DNA of 5,798 nt from an uncultured Collinsella sp. (GCA_937981515.1 CALJNY010000222.1:1-5798), one strand, 5' to 3'; numbered from the stretch's first letter, positions 1 to 5,728 are shown. The notes: generated from the letters alone by a model not told the origin. Translations and numbers: made by a program.

Positions 1-1
1 C

Positions 2-1888
2 GATACCGCATCCCACACCTCGGACTCTGGTTACCTGACCCGTCGTCTGGTCGACGTGGCCCAGGACGTCATCGTCCGCGAGGAGGACTGCGGTACGCAC
101 GAGGGCGTCACCTACAACCTCATCATCCCCGGCACCACCGACCTCAACACCGACCTCGTCGGCCGTTGCTTCATTGAGGACGTCGTGGCTCCCGATGGCA
201 CCGTGCTCTTTGAGCAGGACGGCTACATCGAGAAGGTCGCCGACATCCAGAAGATGGTTGATGCGGGCCTCAAGAAGGTCACGCTTCGCGCGCTGCTCAC
301 CTGCCGCTCCAAGTACGGCGTGTGCCAGAAGTGCTACGGCTGGGATCTTTCCACCCGTCGTCCGGTCGCCATCGGTACTGCCGTCGGCATTATTGCCGCC
401 CAGTCCATCGGCGAGCCCGGTACGCAGCTTACGATGCGTACCATTCACTCCGGCGGCGTCGCTGGCGTCGACGATATTACGCAGGGTCTGCCTACGGTTA
501 GCCGTATGTTCGATATCGTCGGCAACGTCAACGAGAAGATCCTGGGTCGCGAGGCCGAGCTGGCTCCGTACTCCGGTCACCTCTCGATTAAGCCCGAGAA
601 GTCCGAGTACGTGCTGACGCTCACCGACTCCGAGGATCACACCCGTGTCCTCGACGAGCGTCGCGTCCCCGCTTCGGTGCGCTTTATGCCCGAGATCGAG
701 GACGGCTGCGAGGTTCGCGCCGGCGACCAGATCACCAAGGGCTTCGTCAACTTCCGCAACCTGCGCAAGCTGACCGACATCGAGTCGACGATGCACACCT
801 TTGTCGAGAGCGTCAAGGACGTCTACACCAGCCAGGGCGTCGACCTGAACGACAAGCACATCGAGGTGCTCGCACGTCAGATGCTGCGTCGCGTTCAGAT
901 CACCAACCCCGGCGATTCCAAGTACCTGCTTGGTCAGTACGTCGACCGCTACGAGTTCGCCGACGAGGTCGAGCGCGTTGCCCGTCTGGGCGGTCAGGCC
1001 CCCGTGGCCGAGCCCGTCATCCTGGGTACGCTCAAGGTCGCGTCCAACATCGACTCCTGGCTGTCGAGCGCTTCGTTCATCCGTACCGCCGGCGTCCTTA
1101 CCGAGGCTGCCATCGAGGGCAAGGTCGACCACCTGCTCGACCTTAAGTCCAACGTCATCGTCGGTAAGAAGATCCCGGCCGGTACCGGCCTCAAGCCGTA
1201 CGCCAACGCCAAGCTGACGTATCGCACGGCCGACGGCTACGTGGACATCGACGGCCCGGCTTCGCCCAACGCCAAGTCGCTGCCCGAGTGGGCTCCTGTG
1301 GAGCTCAAGGACCTGGACGAGCAGCTCCCGCAGCAGCTCGACTGGGCCGGCTACGACGAGTTCGGTGGTGCTGACGGTTCGTTCACCCGCAACGGCCACA
1401 CCATCTCCGCCGAGAAGGCTCGTCTGTACCTGTTCGACGACCTGGGCGTGTCGCAGCGCTGGACCAACAAGTTCAGCGAGGTTGGCATCGAGACGGTCGG
1501 CGACCTGGTCGGCAAGTCCGAGGAGGATCTGCTGCGCATCGATGGTATCGGTGCCAAGGCGATCGAGGAGCTCCGTGACGGCCTGGAGGCCCACGACCTG
1601 CTCTACATCCTCGAGAACAACGACGACGTTGCCGACGAGGAAGACCTCTCGCAGCTGCTGCAGATGGTCTTTAGCCCCGACGGTCCGGACGACATCCTGC
1701 TGGGCACCTCCGCTGCGCCGACGCATCACGCCGACGCCGACGAGGAGCTCCTGGGTGCCCCGATCGACGACAAGAAGGCTCCCGCCAACGGCGCGATCAA
1801 CGAGGACATGGCTTCTCTCGACGAGCTGCTCAACCAGCTCGTTGACACCGACGACGCCGAAGAGGCCAAGGACAACGACGAGGAGTAA
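2..1888 (+). CDS. rpoC: DNA-directed RNA polymerase subunit beta' (5'-truncated), with an alpha-CTD-like domain near the C-terminus
   Basis: This is the beta' subunit of RNA polymerase, which builds the catalytic cleft, trigger loop and part of the DNA clamp. The frame is open from base 2 (DTASHTSDSGYLTRRLVDVA, typical beta'), so the gene starts before the window; the GTG at 56 is internal. 628 residues are visible. The four cysteines of the second zinc site are encoded at 89, 302, 323 and 332 (C...C-x6-C-x2-C). The trigger loop follows (SIGEPGTQLTMRTIHSGG, catalytic-loop His at 446). The large SI3 insertion of E. coli is absent, as expected outside Proteobacteria. NDKHIEVLARQMLRRV and the NVIVGKKIPAGTG motif mark the conserved end. 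About 220 further residues follow: a linker, an alpha-CTD-like helix-hairpin-helix domain (about 1424-1613) and an acidic tail. Several positions usually invariant around GLPRV and ASFQETTRVL differ here. A terminator follows at 1966-2003. Identity as rpoC is certain; the role of the extra domain is inferred. Confidence 0.98.
   Translation, partial: DTASHTSDSGYLTRRLVDVAQDVIVREEDCGTHEGVTYNLIIPGTTDLNTDLVGRCFIEDVVAPDGTVLFEQDGYIEKVADIQKMVDAGLKKVTLRALLTCRSKYGVCQKCYGWDLSTRRPVAIGTAVGIIAAQSIGEPGTQLTMRTIHSGGVAGVDDITQGLPTVSRMFDIVGNVNEKILGREAELAPYSGHLSIKPEKSEYVLTLTDSEDHTRVLDERRVPASVRFMPEIEDGCEVRAGDQITKGFVNFRNLRKLTDIESTMHTFVESVKDVYTSQGVDLNDKHIEVLARQMLRRVQITNPGDSKYLLGQYVDRYEFADEVERVARLGGQAPVAEPVILGTLKVASNIDSWLSSASFIRTAGVLTEAAIEGKVDHLLDLKSNVIVGKKIPAGTGLKPYANAKLTYRTADGYVDIDGPASPNAKSLPEWAPVELKDLDEQLPQQLDWAGYDEFGGADGSFTRNGHTISAEKARLYLFDDLGVSQRWTNKFSEVGIETVGDLVGKSEEDLLRIDGIGAKAIEELRDGLEAHDLLYILENNDDVADEEDLSQLLQMVFSPDGPDDILLGTSAAPTHHADADEELLGAPIDDKKAPANGAINEDMASLDELLNQLVDTDDAEEAKDNDEE
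1424..1613 (+). other. alpha-CTD-like helix-hairpin-helix domain within beta'
   Basis: This part of rpoC encodes a segment starting near LFDDLGVSQRWTNKF and ending near DGLEAHDLLYILE. Aligned without gaps to the C-terminal domain of E. coli alpha (recalled sequence, not searched), the Arg codon at 1457 matches R265, Asn at 1466 matches N268, Gly at 1550 matches G296, Lys at 1556 matches K298 and Glu at 1568 matches E302. Ser299 is Ala here. The core GDLV and LL pairs also match. In alpha these residues contact the DNA minor groove at UP elements and some activators. That this copy binds DNA is inference from the conserved residues. A generic helix-hairpin-helix fold is the alternative, but the Arg-x2-Asn ... 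Gly-x-Lys spacing favours the alpha type. Confidence 0.8.
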
Positions 1889-1894
1889 TTAGTT

Positions 1895-1916
1895 CCGCCG
1901 TTCTAACGAACGGCGG
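1895..1916 (+). other. Hairpin immediately after the rpoC stop
   Basis: A perfect 9-bp stem (CCGCCGTTC / GAACGGCGG) closes a TAAC tetraloop six bases after the rpoC stop codon. A second small hairpin, GCGAC-CTCC-GTCGC, abuts it at 1916-1929. Neither is followed by a T-run, so they are not classical terminators. They could stabilise the 3' end of the rpoBC message or slow polymerase ahead of the terminator at 1966. Confidence 0.6.
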
Positions 1917-1932
1917 CGACCTCCGTCGCTGC

Positions 1933-2032
1933 GCGGCCCCCAGAGCTACAATCTGTCATTCAAAAGGCAGGGCATGACCAAAAGGTCAATGCCCTGCCTT
2001 TTTCATGCCACCTTGTACGCTCTGGGGGCCGC
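1933..2032. repeat. 14-bp inverted repeat enclosing the rpoC terminator
   Basis: GCGGCCCCCAGAGC (1933-1946) is perfectly complementary to GCTCTGGGGGCCGC (2019-2032). The pairing continues for four bases (TACA/TGTA) after a bulged C at 2018. The intrinsic terminator lies between the arms, so the RNA could form a terminator hairpin inside a larger GC-rich stem. Confidence 0.75.
1962..2003 (+). terminator. Intrinsic terminator of rpoC
   Basis: The stem GGCAGGGCAT / ATGCCCTGCC (1966-1975 with 1989-1998) is extended by GACC/GGTC after a bulged A at 1988. It has an AAAA loop and is followed by TTTTT (1999-2003). An AAAA run precedes the stem (1962-1965), so it could also work, more weakly, on the minus strand. 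It lies 77 bases after the rpoC stop and ends that operon. Confidence 0.9.
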
Positions 2033-2108
2033 TCGCTTATGTGCGCTCAACCTATTGCGTTTCGTTAACCCCTTGGGGACGGATGAAAACGGATCATTTT
2101 GAGGTGCG

Positions 2109-2241
2109 ATTTCGGAAGTATGCGGCAAAATCTTGATGGGTCGACCATACCGCATATGCTCAAGCGCTCTACCTGCGGGTTTGTTATCGCAAAACCCCTG
2201 TGCGCTCAGCAAGTCCAAAATTTGCCGCATACTTCCGAAAT
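2109..2241. repeat. 133-nt palindromic element with perfect 21-bp arms
   Basis: The left arm (2109-2129, starting ATTTCGGAAGTATGCGG) is perfectly complementary to the right arm (2221-2241, ending CGCATACTTCCGAAAT). The 91-base interior adds smaller stems: TGCT..AGCGC pairing with GCGCT.AGCA (2157-2167 with 2202-2211), and GGGTTT pairing with AAACCC (2177-2182 with 2192-2197). Together these make a long branched hairpin. There is no convincing gene inside and no run of T's after it. It resembles a small non-autonomous mobile hairpin element or a structured RNA. I do not recognise the family. Confidence 0.75.
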
Positions 2242-2341
2242 AACGCTTCGTTTCATAAACGATGGGGGAGACGAATGGCCATGAAGGTGCGACCTCTATG
2301 CTGTTTAGGGCAACAAATGAGCGTCGTGCATGTGTAAAGTA
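2242..2341. other. Non-coding stretch, nothing recognised
   Basis: Between the palindromic element and the next terminator I see no credible gene, no strong promoter and no repeat. The long open frame crossing it on the minus strand (2003-2377) runs through the palindrome and both terminators and is not believable as a gene. Confidence 0.5.
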
Positions 2342-2374
2342 AGGGCCCGATCCGAAGCTTTCGAATCGGGCCCT
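2342..2374 (-). terminator. Terminator of the DUF6273 gene
   Basis: The stem AGGGCCCGAT (2342-2351) / ATCGGGCCCT (2365-2374) has an inner CGAA/TTCG stem after one mismatch. It lies 51 bases beyond the stop of the minus-strand gene. Read on that strand, the hairpin is followed by TACTTTAC, a weak U-rich tail. On the plus strand no T-run follows. It probably also insulates the two convergent transcription units. Confidence 0.7.
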
Positions 2375-2425
2375 CATGATAGGACTCTATTAAGTTAGAG
2401 CAGGGCAATATGTATAGCATGCGGG

Positions 2426-3484
2426 CTAGATGCAGAAAGCGGGCCTTACGCCGAATATTGGGTCGCCCTTCTTGTTGTATGAGTAGGGCTGGGAGTCATT
2501 GCGGTAACATGCCGCTTTGCCATTACCACTGGAGCAAATTGCCATAAAACAGGGATCGAGGGTGGACCATTTAGCGGGTTCGTATATCCCCACCGTGCGT
2601 AGCCACCAGCCACCTTCTTCTGAGTCGTAGGTGCCGAGAATTGTATTGGGTTCGACCTCTTTTACGCCGGCGTCCCTGAAGAGCTGGTACTGGGAGCCTT
2701 CCTGAAGAGGCTGGCTAGGAAATCCAATGTCCTCTAATTCGTCGGTATCATCGGGTGATGCAATCTCAACATAAGAGGGTAGCCACAGCTTATCCGAGCT
2801 CGTTACTGCCTTTGGGTTGGAATCGTCGTCAATTTCTGCGCTCGGAATTTCTTCTACATTTCCGCCGCTATAGCTACGGGCAGTGAAGGTGGCTAGCGGC
2901 ATCACGGCATCGGTTTTGTTCACGGCGACAATCTTGTCGCTCAGTTCGGAAGGAAGCTGGCCGGTAAACGAATCGCTCAGCCAGGTGCGTAACGAGGTGT
3001 CCTCCCAGCTGAGGGTAGCTGATCCATTGTCCTGGATTTTTTGGAACAGGCTGTCCATGTCTGATTTCTCACACATGTTTTGTTTGGCGACTTCGTCCGT
3101 GAAGATGAACGTGATACCAGCCTTACCGGATCCGTCGGATTTATCATCGTGGTTAAAGCCCATGATTATGACTTTTGCCCGCGTGCCGCCGGAGAGCGTG
3201 ACGTCCTTAGTCTGAGTGCCATCGAGCTTTCCGTCGCTCGTGCAGAGATGATACTTCTTGGCGACCTCGATGGCGCCGTTCTGGTCGCCCTTCTTGGAGA
3301 TGAGCTGGGAAATCTGCGAGATCTCGTCCCACGAGTAGTCGTTGAGGCAATCCCTGACTTCAGGACCCCTGGGGATGAGGGCAAAGGCTGTAGCGGCAAT
3401 AACGACGACGGCGGCAACAATGCCTCCGACGATGACGGGCATAGGCGGTTTGTGTCCGCGCTTCTGCACGACGCCCGTTGGCAT
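2426..3484 (-). CDS. DUF6273-containing membrane-anchored protein (main part of a frame-broken gene)
   Basis: This open frame of 352 residues has one membrane segment at about 15-37 (MPVIVGGIVAAVVVIAATAF). A large, mostly acidic, presumably extracytoplasmic region with several cysteines follows. The end carries hallmarks recalled for DUF6273: GGWWLRTVG near 291-299 and the final FGVRPAFCI. The function of DUF6273 is not established; members are often surface proteins of gut Gram-positives. The ATG at 3484 has no ribosome binding site and is probably not the true start. Upstream, a well-placed ATG at 3609 encodes a zinc ribbon, in a frame one base out because of eight G's at 3525-3532. With nine or six G's the two parts fuse into 394 or 393 residues: zinc ribbon, linker, TM, DUF6273. 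As written the gene is off, phase-variable, or misread in sequencing. Base composition is visibly less GC-rich than rpoC. Confidence 0.85.
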   Translation of the reverse strand: MPTGVVQKRGHKPPMPVIVGGIVAAVVVIAATAFALIPRGPEVRDCLNDYSWDEISQISQLISKKGDQNGAIEVAKKYHLCTSDGKLDGTQTKDVTLSGGTRAKVIIMGFNHDDKSDGSGKAGITFIFTDEVAKQNMCEKSDMDSLFQKIQDNGSATLSWEDTSLRTWLSDSFTGQLPSELSDKIVAVNKTDAVMPLATFTARSYSGGNVEEIPSAEIDDDSNPKAVTSSDKLWLPSYVEIASPDDTDELEDIGFPSQPLQEGSQYQLFRDAGVKEVEPNTILGTYDSEEGGWWLRTVGIYEPAKWSTLDPCFMAICSSGNGKAACYRNDSQPYSYNKKGDPIFGVRPAFCI

Positions 3485-3504
3485 TGCGTCAGGCGTGCCT
3501 GCGC

Positions 3505-3609
3505 TTACCGAATTATCGGCTGTACCCCCCCCTGCGGAAGCGGCTTGCCACAGCTTGCGCAGAATCTTGCGTCATCGGGGTTTTTAGTCCCGCATGCTGG
3601 ACAGAACAT
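3505..3609 (-). CDS. N-terminal zinc-ribbon fragment of the DUF6273 gene
   Basis: A short frame of 34 residues begins at ATG 3607-3609 behind a strong ribosome binding site, AAGGAG (3614-3619), 4 bases upstream. It reads [20 protein letters not shown] then GKPLP. The four cysteines (3, 6, 17, 20; CxxC-x10-CxxC) form a typical zinc ribbon of the kind found at the start of many membrane-anchored proteins in this group. Right after the CAG codon, the eight-G tract shifts the frame and a TAA at 3505-3507 ends it. Without the shift, translation would run through [15 protein letters not shown] into the 352-residue frame. I read it as the true 5' end of that gene, not a separate small protein. No good promoter match stands out upstream; TATAGA (3630-3635, minus strand) and TATTCT (3647-3652, minus strand) are weak -10 candidates without clear -35 boxes. 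Confidence 0.8.
   Translation of the reverse strand: MFCPACGTKNPDDARFCASCGKPLPQGGVQPIIR
3525..3532 (-). repeat. Poly-G tract (8 G on coding strand), possible slippage site
   Basis: Eight consecutive C's on the plus strand are eight G's in the coding strand. They sit exactly between the zinc-ribbon and membrane-anchor codons, where the reading frame changes by one base. Homopolymer G tracts inside genes are classic sites of strand-slippage phase variation, and also of sequencing error. Confidence 0.9.
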
Positions 3610-3702
3610 CGGTCTCCTTCCCTTGGGTTTCTATAGTTGTTTTCTAAGAATACACTTGCGTTGACGTTCATTGCGAGTTGCGCAACATGAAGTTATGAGT
3701 GA

Positions 3703-3932
3703 GGAACGTTGCCCCGACGAGCACGTCGGATTCCCGGAACGGGCGGCACAGGGGGTTAAGTTTGTCGCGTTTGTCGCGAGTTCCGCACACAAAGGAAAGC
3801 ACTTAATGTGCTTTCCGTCTTGCGCAGAACTGTAGAGCAGCAAACTTAAACAGCGGGCGGCCCGTTCCGGGAATCTGCCCCCGCGCACATAAGGGGATTT
3901 CTTTTGCCAAAAAGGGACAGGTTTATTTTGGT
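3703..3932. repeat. Structured repeat element, copy 1 (about 230 nt)
   Basis: The left edge is a 36-nt segment (3703-3738, starting GGAACGTTGCCCCGACG) found identically at 5758-5793. The right edge is a 27-nt segment (3906-3932, containing AAGGGACAGGTTTATTTTGG) found inverted at 5729-5755. Inside lies a nested fold. CCGACG/CGTCGG (3714-3719/3724-3729) is followed by a 16-bp stem (3729-3744/3860-3875), then TTAAGTTTG/CAAACTTAA (3756-3764/3841-3849). The fold ends in GGAAAGCAC-TTAAT-GTGCTTTCC (3794-3816). A tandem TTTGTCGCG pair sits at 3761-3778. It contains no credible gene. It looks like a non-autonomous mobile hairpin element, MITE-like or REP-like. I recall similar GGGACAGGTTTATTTT-type motifs near REP-associated transposases, but could not verify this. 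Confidence 0.7.
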
Positions 3933-3952
3933 AGGTTATTCCTGCTTGAATT

Positions 3953-3979
3953 TGAAACATTTCGTTCGGTCAAAGCGTA
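3953..3979 (+). promoter_or_regulatory. Putative ECF-type promoter of the sigma/anti-sigma operon
   Basis: TGAAAC (3953-3958) and CGTA (3976-3979) are separated by 17 bases. This closely matches the recalled B. subtilis SigW-type consensus (TGAAAC, 16 bases, CGTA). The predicted start lies near 3986, giving a leader of about 44 bases. ECF sigma factors commonly transcribe their own operon, so positive autoregulation is likely. The -35 box lies only about 20 bases after the repeat element ends. A housekeeping alternative (TTGAAA at 3952-3957) has no good -10 partner. Confidence 0.55.
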
Positions 3980-4029
3980 TCTATGGTGAGGGCCTCATCG
4001 AGAACCATTAACGTCACCGGGAGGTGATT

Positions 4030-4548
4030 ATGGAAGAACAAACATTTAGACAGGCGGTCGAGGATCACCGTGATGTCGTGTTTCGAATCGCATTGACGTA
4101 CCTGCGCGATCGTGCCGACGCCGACGATGTTGCCCAGGATGTCTTTCTTAAGCTGCTTAAAAGCGATGGACATTTTGAAAGTTGGGAACATCTTCGTCGA
4201 TGGCTTATCCGGGTCACGATCAATGAATGCAAATCGCTCTTTCGAAAGCCATGGAGGCGTGTGGAGGATATTGAGAACCTGGCCGATTCGCTTTCGGCGG
4301 CGCAGGATGAGACCAAGGCGGTCCTGTCAGACGTTATGCGACTTCCGGAGCGATTCCGCGTTCCCATCGTGCTCTATTACTATCTGGGCTTTTCGACCTC
4401 AGAGATTGCCGAGTTGTTGCATGTGCCAGCCGCGACCGTTCGAACGCGTTTAGCTCGCGGTCGATCGAAGCTCAAATTCATCCTAGAGGAGGGCGACCGT
4501 GAAATCCAATCAAATCAAGCAGGCCTTCGAGTCCATCCAAGCCGATAG
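4030..4548 (+). CDS. ECF-family RNA polymerase sigma factor
   Basis: This is an alternative sigma factor of 172 residues, the usual size for the extracytoplasmic-function family. It redirects RNA polymerase to a small set of promoters, normally in response to envelope signals. Region 2 spans about residues 6-77, with DADDVAQDVFLKLLKS (core binding, region 2.2) and FESWEHLRRWLIRVTINECK (regions 2.3-2.4, melting and -10 contact). A short linker (78-99) leads to region 4 (about 100-152), whose helix-turn-helix STSEIAELLHVPAATVRTRL contacts the -35 box. ATG 4030 is chosen because GGGAGGTGA (4019-4027) lies just upstream; the GTG at 4024 falls inside that ribosome binding site. The last 16 or so codons overlap the next gene and extend past region 4 without a known motif. 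An ECF-like promoter at 3953-3979 suggests self-activation. The exact ECF group and the inducing signal cannot be told from sequence alone. Confidence 0.95.
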   Translation: MEEQTFRQAVEDHRDVVFRIALTYLRDRADADDVAQDVFLKLLKSDGHFESWEHLRRWLIRVTINECKSLFRKPWRRVEDIENLADSLSAAQDETKAVLSDVMRLPERFRVPIVLYYYLGFSTSEIAELLHVPAATVRTRLARGRSKLKFILEEGDREIQSNQAGLRVHPSR

Positions 4549-5575
4549 CGATCTTGCGGACCGTGTTATTGATGCTGCGGCAGGCGAGCCGCTTCATCGA
4601 AAGGGCCACGCGAAGCCTCTCTATGTTGCCGTAATCGGATGTCTTGCCGGAGTGTTGGCGACCGGAGGGGTCGCCTACGCCGTTGTCAATTCCGGCTATT
4701 TTGCCTCAGCCTGGGGAAACCACGGCAACGGGGATTCCATTACCTGGACTAATGGCGGCACATCGGGGACTAAATACACCTACACCAGAGAGTTTGGTGA
4801 CGGCATTGCGCCCCAAAGCCTGGAGGGCACAGTCCAGAAGGTTAATCTGTCCGTCGAGGGTAACGGCTATACGCTTGATATCCATGAGATGGCTATCGAT
4901 AAAAACGGTTGCGGTGCCGTGACGTTTACGCTGTCCAATCCAAATGGCGTTAACTACTACAAGCCGGCAGCAGAGACAGGAGAACTTGTTCTCTATGGTG
5001 AAGAAGAACAAGGCATCGGCACGCCCAGCATGAACTTCGGCGAGGAATGGGCTGACACACGCTGCACCATTGATAAGGACACATCTAGTGATACTGTCAT
5101 TAATGGCACGATGTACTTTGCTTCTATGGATCGCGAGCGTGGTTTTCAACATGCAGTCACCTGGAATATCTCGTGGACCGAGGGCGAAGGCGAGGATGCG
5201 AAGCCGTTCGAGGCATCGACGCCTGAGTTTAACGTTGGAGCGTACGTCGATACAAAGGAGCTCCGCTCCGATGACTCGCCTCTCGAGATCAGCCCGTTTT
5301 CTATCCAGACACACATCGATGATCTGGGCATTGACGCAGTCACGAAGAAGTTGACGGTTACCTACAAGGATGGATCGGAGCAGATTATCGAAGATGACGA
5401 CGCAGGCGCGTTCAACTTATATTTTTCTTATACGCGCAATAGCGGAGAGAACATCTGGGTGCCAACGAAGTTGATTGATGTCGACCAAGTGGTCTCAGTA
5501 ACGCTTGAGGGCACGAGGTGCACGTCAACAGGAGAGACCGAAACAGAAGTACCCTTTACCATCGTCTATTCGTAA
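4499..5575 (+). CDS. Putative anti-sigma factor, single-pass membrane protein with large extracellular domain
   Basis: The 358-residue protein starts at GTG 4499, preceded by GAGGAGGG (4486-4493) at 5 bases. The start overlaps the sigma gene by 50 bases, so the two are probably translationally coupled. A short cytoplasmic N-terminus (about 1-40, IKQAFESIQADSDLADRVID, helical) would hold the sigma factor. A membrane span follows at about 41-63 (LYVAVIGCLAGVLATGGVAYAVV). The remaining ~295 residues are outside the cell, acidic and rich in predicted beta strands, with three cysteines. The layout resembles DUF4179/DUF5643-type proteins encoded next to ECF sigma factors in Gram-positives; that family label is from memory and tentative. 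The expected role is to keep the sigma factor inactive at the membrane until a signal, perhaps proteolysis, releases it. There is no zinc-binding HxxxCxxC motif of the ZAS type. Sigma binding is inferred from position and topology. Confidence 0.8.
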   Translation: MKSNQIKQAFESIQADSDLADRVIDAAAGEPLHRKGHAKPLYVAVIGCLAGVLATGGVAYAVVNSGYFASAWGNHGNGDSITWTNGGTSGTKYTYTREFGDGIAPQSLEGTVQKVNLSVEGNGYTLDIHEMAIDKNGCGAVTFTLSNPNGVNYYKPAAETGELVLYGEEEQGIGTPSMNFGEEWADTRCTIDKDTSSDTVINGTMYFASMDRERGFQHAVTWNISWTEGEGEDAKPFEASTPEFNVGAYVDTKELRSDDSPLEISPFSIQTHIDDLGIDAVTKKLTVTYKDGSEQIIEDDDAGAFNLYFSYTRNSGENIWVPTKLIDVDQVVSVTLEGTRCTSTGETETEVPFTIVYS

Positions 5576-5580
5576 GGTCT

Positions 5581-5615
5581 GAGGCCGCTTCCTACTAGGG
5601 AAAGCGGCCTCTTTT
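5581..5615 (+). terminator. Intrinsic terminator of the sigma/anti-sigma operon
   Basis: The stem GAGGCCGCTT (5581-5590) / AAGCGGCCTC (5602-5611) is extended by CCT/AGG after a two-base bulge. It is followed by TTTT (5612-5615). It begins five bases after the stop codon of the membrane protein. Confidence 0.9.
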
Positions 5616-5728
5616 GCGGTAAATGGGCGGTTAAAGCGAGCGATATACTTCCGAAAGCGCCGCCGATTTCCATGCGACAGATGAGAGCAGATCACCGCTG
5701 GAGCGCAGCGTTTCCCCAGATAAAACCG

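Noticed and set aside
2003..2377. Open frame of 124 codons on the minus strand
   Set aside because: It runs through the 133-nt palindrome and the terminator hairpins at 2342-2374, starts inside a terminator stem, and has no domain or ribosome binding site. The similar peptides read from both arms come from the inverted repeat.
3080..3664. Open frame of 194 codons on the plus strand
   Set aside because: It is antisense to the DUF6273 gene and would read across its promoter region; no domain or ribosome binding site supports it.
3661..3683. TTGACG at 3661-3666 as a plus-strand -35 box
   Set aside because: No acceptable -10 hexamer follows at 16-18 bases, and the repeat element lies directly downstream.
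3631..3960. Open frame of 109 codons on the minus strand
   Set aside because: It lies across the repeat element and shows no protein-like pattern. It is best explained as a chance frame through hairpin DNA.
4706..5314. Open frame of 202 codons on the minus strand
   Set aside because: It is antisense to the membrane protein, which has a clear start, membrane span and terminator. The antisense frame has no recognisable features.
5645..5656. 12-nt match (ATACTTCCGAAA) to the end of the palindromic element arm at 2229-2240
   Set aside because: A 12-base match between two places in a window of this size is expected about once by chance, and no second arm is present nearby.
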